Shown: piece after piece, positions 5,917 to 6,161 of the stretch
Position numbering within the stretch: the first letter of the stretch is position 1
Layout: every line of letters starts with the position of its first letter
DNA from: an uncultured Collinsella sp.
GTDB lineage: Bacteria; Actinomycetota; Coriobacteriia; Coriobacteriales; Coriobacteriaceae
Assembly: GCA_905198825.1 (NCBI GenBank)
Contig: CAJKEF010000070.1
Coordinates: 1 to 6,161, forward strand
Length of the DNA stretch: 6,161 nt
Reading direction: 5' to 3'
Made by a program: the position numbers and the translations under genes
Notes under the pieces: model-generated
What the model saw: the letters and a program-made list of their open reading frames with translations, nothing else
Database searches by the model: none
Told to the model about the DNA's origin: nothing

Positions 5917-5961
5917 GGTTCGTTTCCTTTCGAAAAAATGAATTACGTAAGTATTAGTGTT

Positions 5962-5976
5962 GCCCGTTTGACGGGC
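5962..5976 (-). other. Short hairpin in the arcA-arcB gap
   Basis: GCCCGT (5962-5967) pairs perfectly with ACGGGC (5971-5976) around a TTG loop. It lies 5 bases downstream (minus-strand sense) of the larger arcA stem and may stack on it. No T-run follows, so it is not a terminator; mRNA processing or stability is possible. Confidence 0.5.
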
Positions 5977-5980
5977 GAAA

Positions 5981-6009
5981 CCGGTGCGGTTGTAGGGGAA
6001 CCGCACCGG
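5981..6009 (-). terminator. Strong hairpin after arcA, leaky terminator or stability stem
   Basis: A perfect 11-bp stem (CCGGTGCGGTT, 5981-5991, with 5999-6009) and 7-base loop begin 12 bases after the arcA stop. On the minus strand only TTTC follows, so full termination is unlikely. Hairpins at this position between arcA and arcB would set their relative mRNA levels. Confidence 0.55.
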
Positions 6010-6021
6010 AAACGGAAAGAC

Positions 6022-6161
6022 TTAGAGGTCCTCGCGCCAGAAGGGCATGCTCATGCAGCGCGGGCCGCCACGGCCGCGGGAGAGCTCGGCGGAGGGCACG
6101 ACGAGCAGGTCCAGGCCCTCCTTGTACAGCACGTCGTTGGTGACGGTGTTGCGGGCGTAGA
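6022..6161 (-). CDS. arcA: Arginine deiminase, C-terminal 45 residues (cut by window edge)
   Basis: Arginine deiminase hydrolyses arginine to citrulline and ammonia, the first step of the fermentative arginine deiminase pathway, in the cytoplasm. Only the end of the protein is in the window: YARNTVTNDVL, then a beta-strand LDLLVVPS, then ELSRGRGGPRCMSMPF and a terminal WREDL. The motif GRGGPRCMSMP is the family's C-terminal catalytic signature and holds the nucleophilic cysteine (visible residue 35). The tail length matches known arginine deiminases, so the natural end is intact. The stop is TAA at 6024-6022. The gene continues beyond 6161, where the promoter of the arc operon would also lie. 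Confidence 0.95.
   Translation of the reverse strand, partial: YARNTVTNDVLYKEGLDLLVVPSAELSRGRGGPRCMSMPFWREDL

Noticed and set aside
5931..5958. A possible ArgR box (TGAATTACGTAAGTATT) upstream of arcB
   Set aside because: The left half resembles an ARG box, but the right half lacks the ATTCA-like match. An operon-level ArgR site would be expected upstream of arcA, outside the window.
5917..6006. Longer N-terminus for ArcB from a GTG at 6006
   Set aside because: The extension would be encoded through two hairpins and does not match the family start. The ATG at 5916 has a proper ribosome site.
1..6161. CRISPR arrays, tRNA/rRNA genes, transposases, defence genes
   Set aside because: I looked on both strands and saw no regularly spaced direct repeats, no tRNA-like T-loop and CCA patterns, no transposase motifs and no recognisable defence proteins.

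Overview
The window looks like chromosomal DNA of a GC-rich anaerobic Gram-positive bacterium. I think a Collinsella-like member of the Coriobacteriia (Actinomycetota) is most likely. The basis is high GC with strong third-position G/C bias, a catabolic arginine deiminase locus with a YfcC-type carrier, a UPF0371/DUF1846 gene, and good GGAGG-type ribosome sites. The genus is an inference from protein flavour, not from a marker gene.

All recognisable genes lie on the minus strand, so transcription runs from high to low coordinates. In that order they are: the last 45 codons of arginine deiminase (arcA, cut by the window edge, 6161-6022); ornithine carbamoyltransferase (arcB, 5916-4921); a YfcC-family membrane carrier, probably the arginine/ornithine exchanger (arcD-like, 4773-3295); a 532-base region without a gene, packed with hairpins (3294-2763); a UPF0371/DUF1846 protein of unknown function (2762-1281) with its own near-consensus -10 box; a small winged-helix regulator (1031-693); and the first 171 codons of CTP synthase (pyrG, 514-1, cut by the window edge).

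The arc genes form one functional unit. The carrier would bring in arginine and export ornithine, ArcA makes citrulline and ammonia, and ArcB splits citrulline with phosphate into ornithine and carbamoyl phosphate. Carbamate kinase (arcC), which would make ATP from carbamoyl phosphate, is not in the window. Each arc gene is followed within about 15 bases by a stable hairpin with a poor U-tract, which suggests mRNA punctuation or partial termination rather than full stops.

Nothing here is a clearly new defence or mobile system. The most unusual part is 2870-3294. It holds seven consecutive hairpins, including a 26-base-pair inverted repeat and a roughly 100-base nested hairpin whose core is a good bidirectional terminator. 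Other points of interest are a perfect 14-base palindrome inside the candidate pyrG promoter and a hairpin in the leader of the small regulator.
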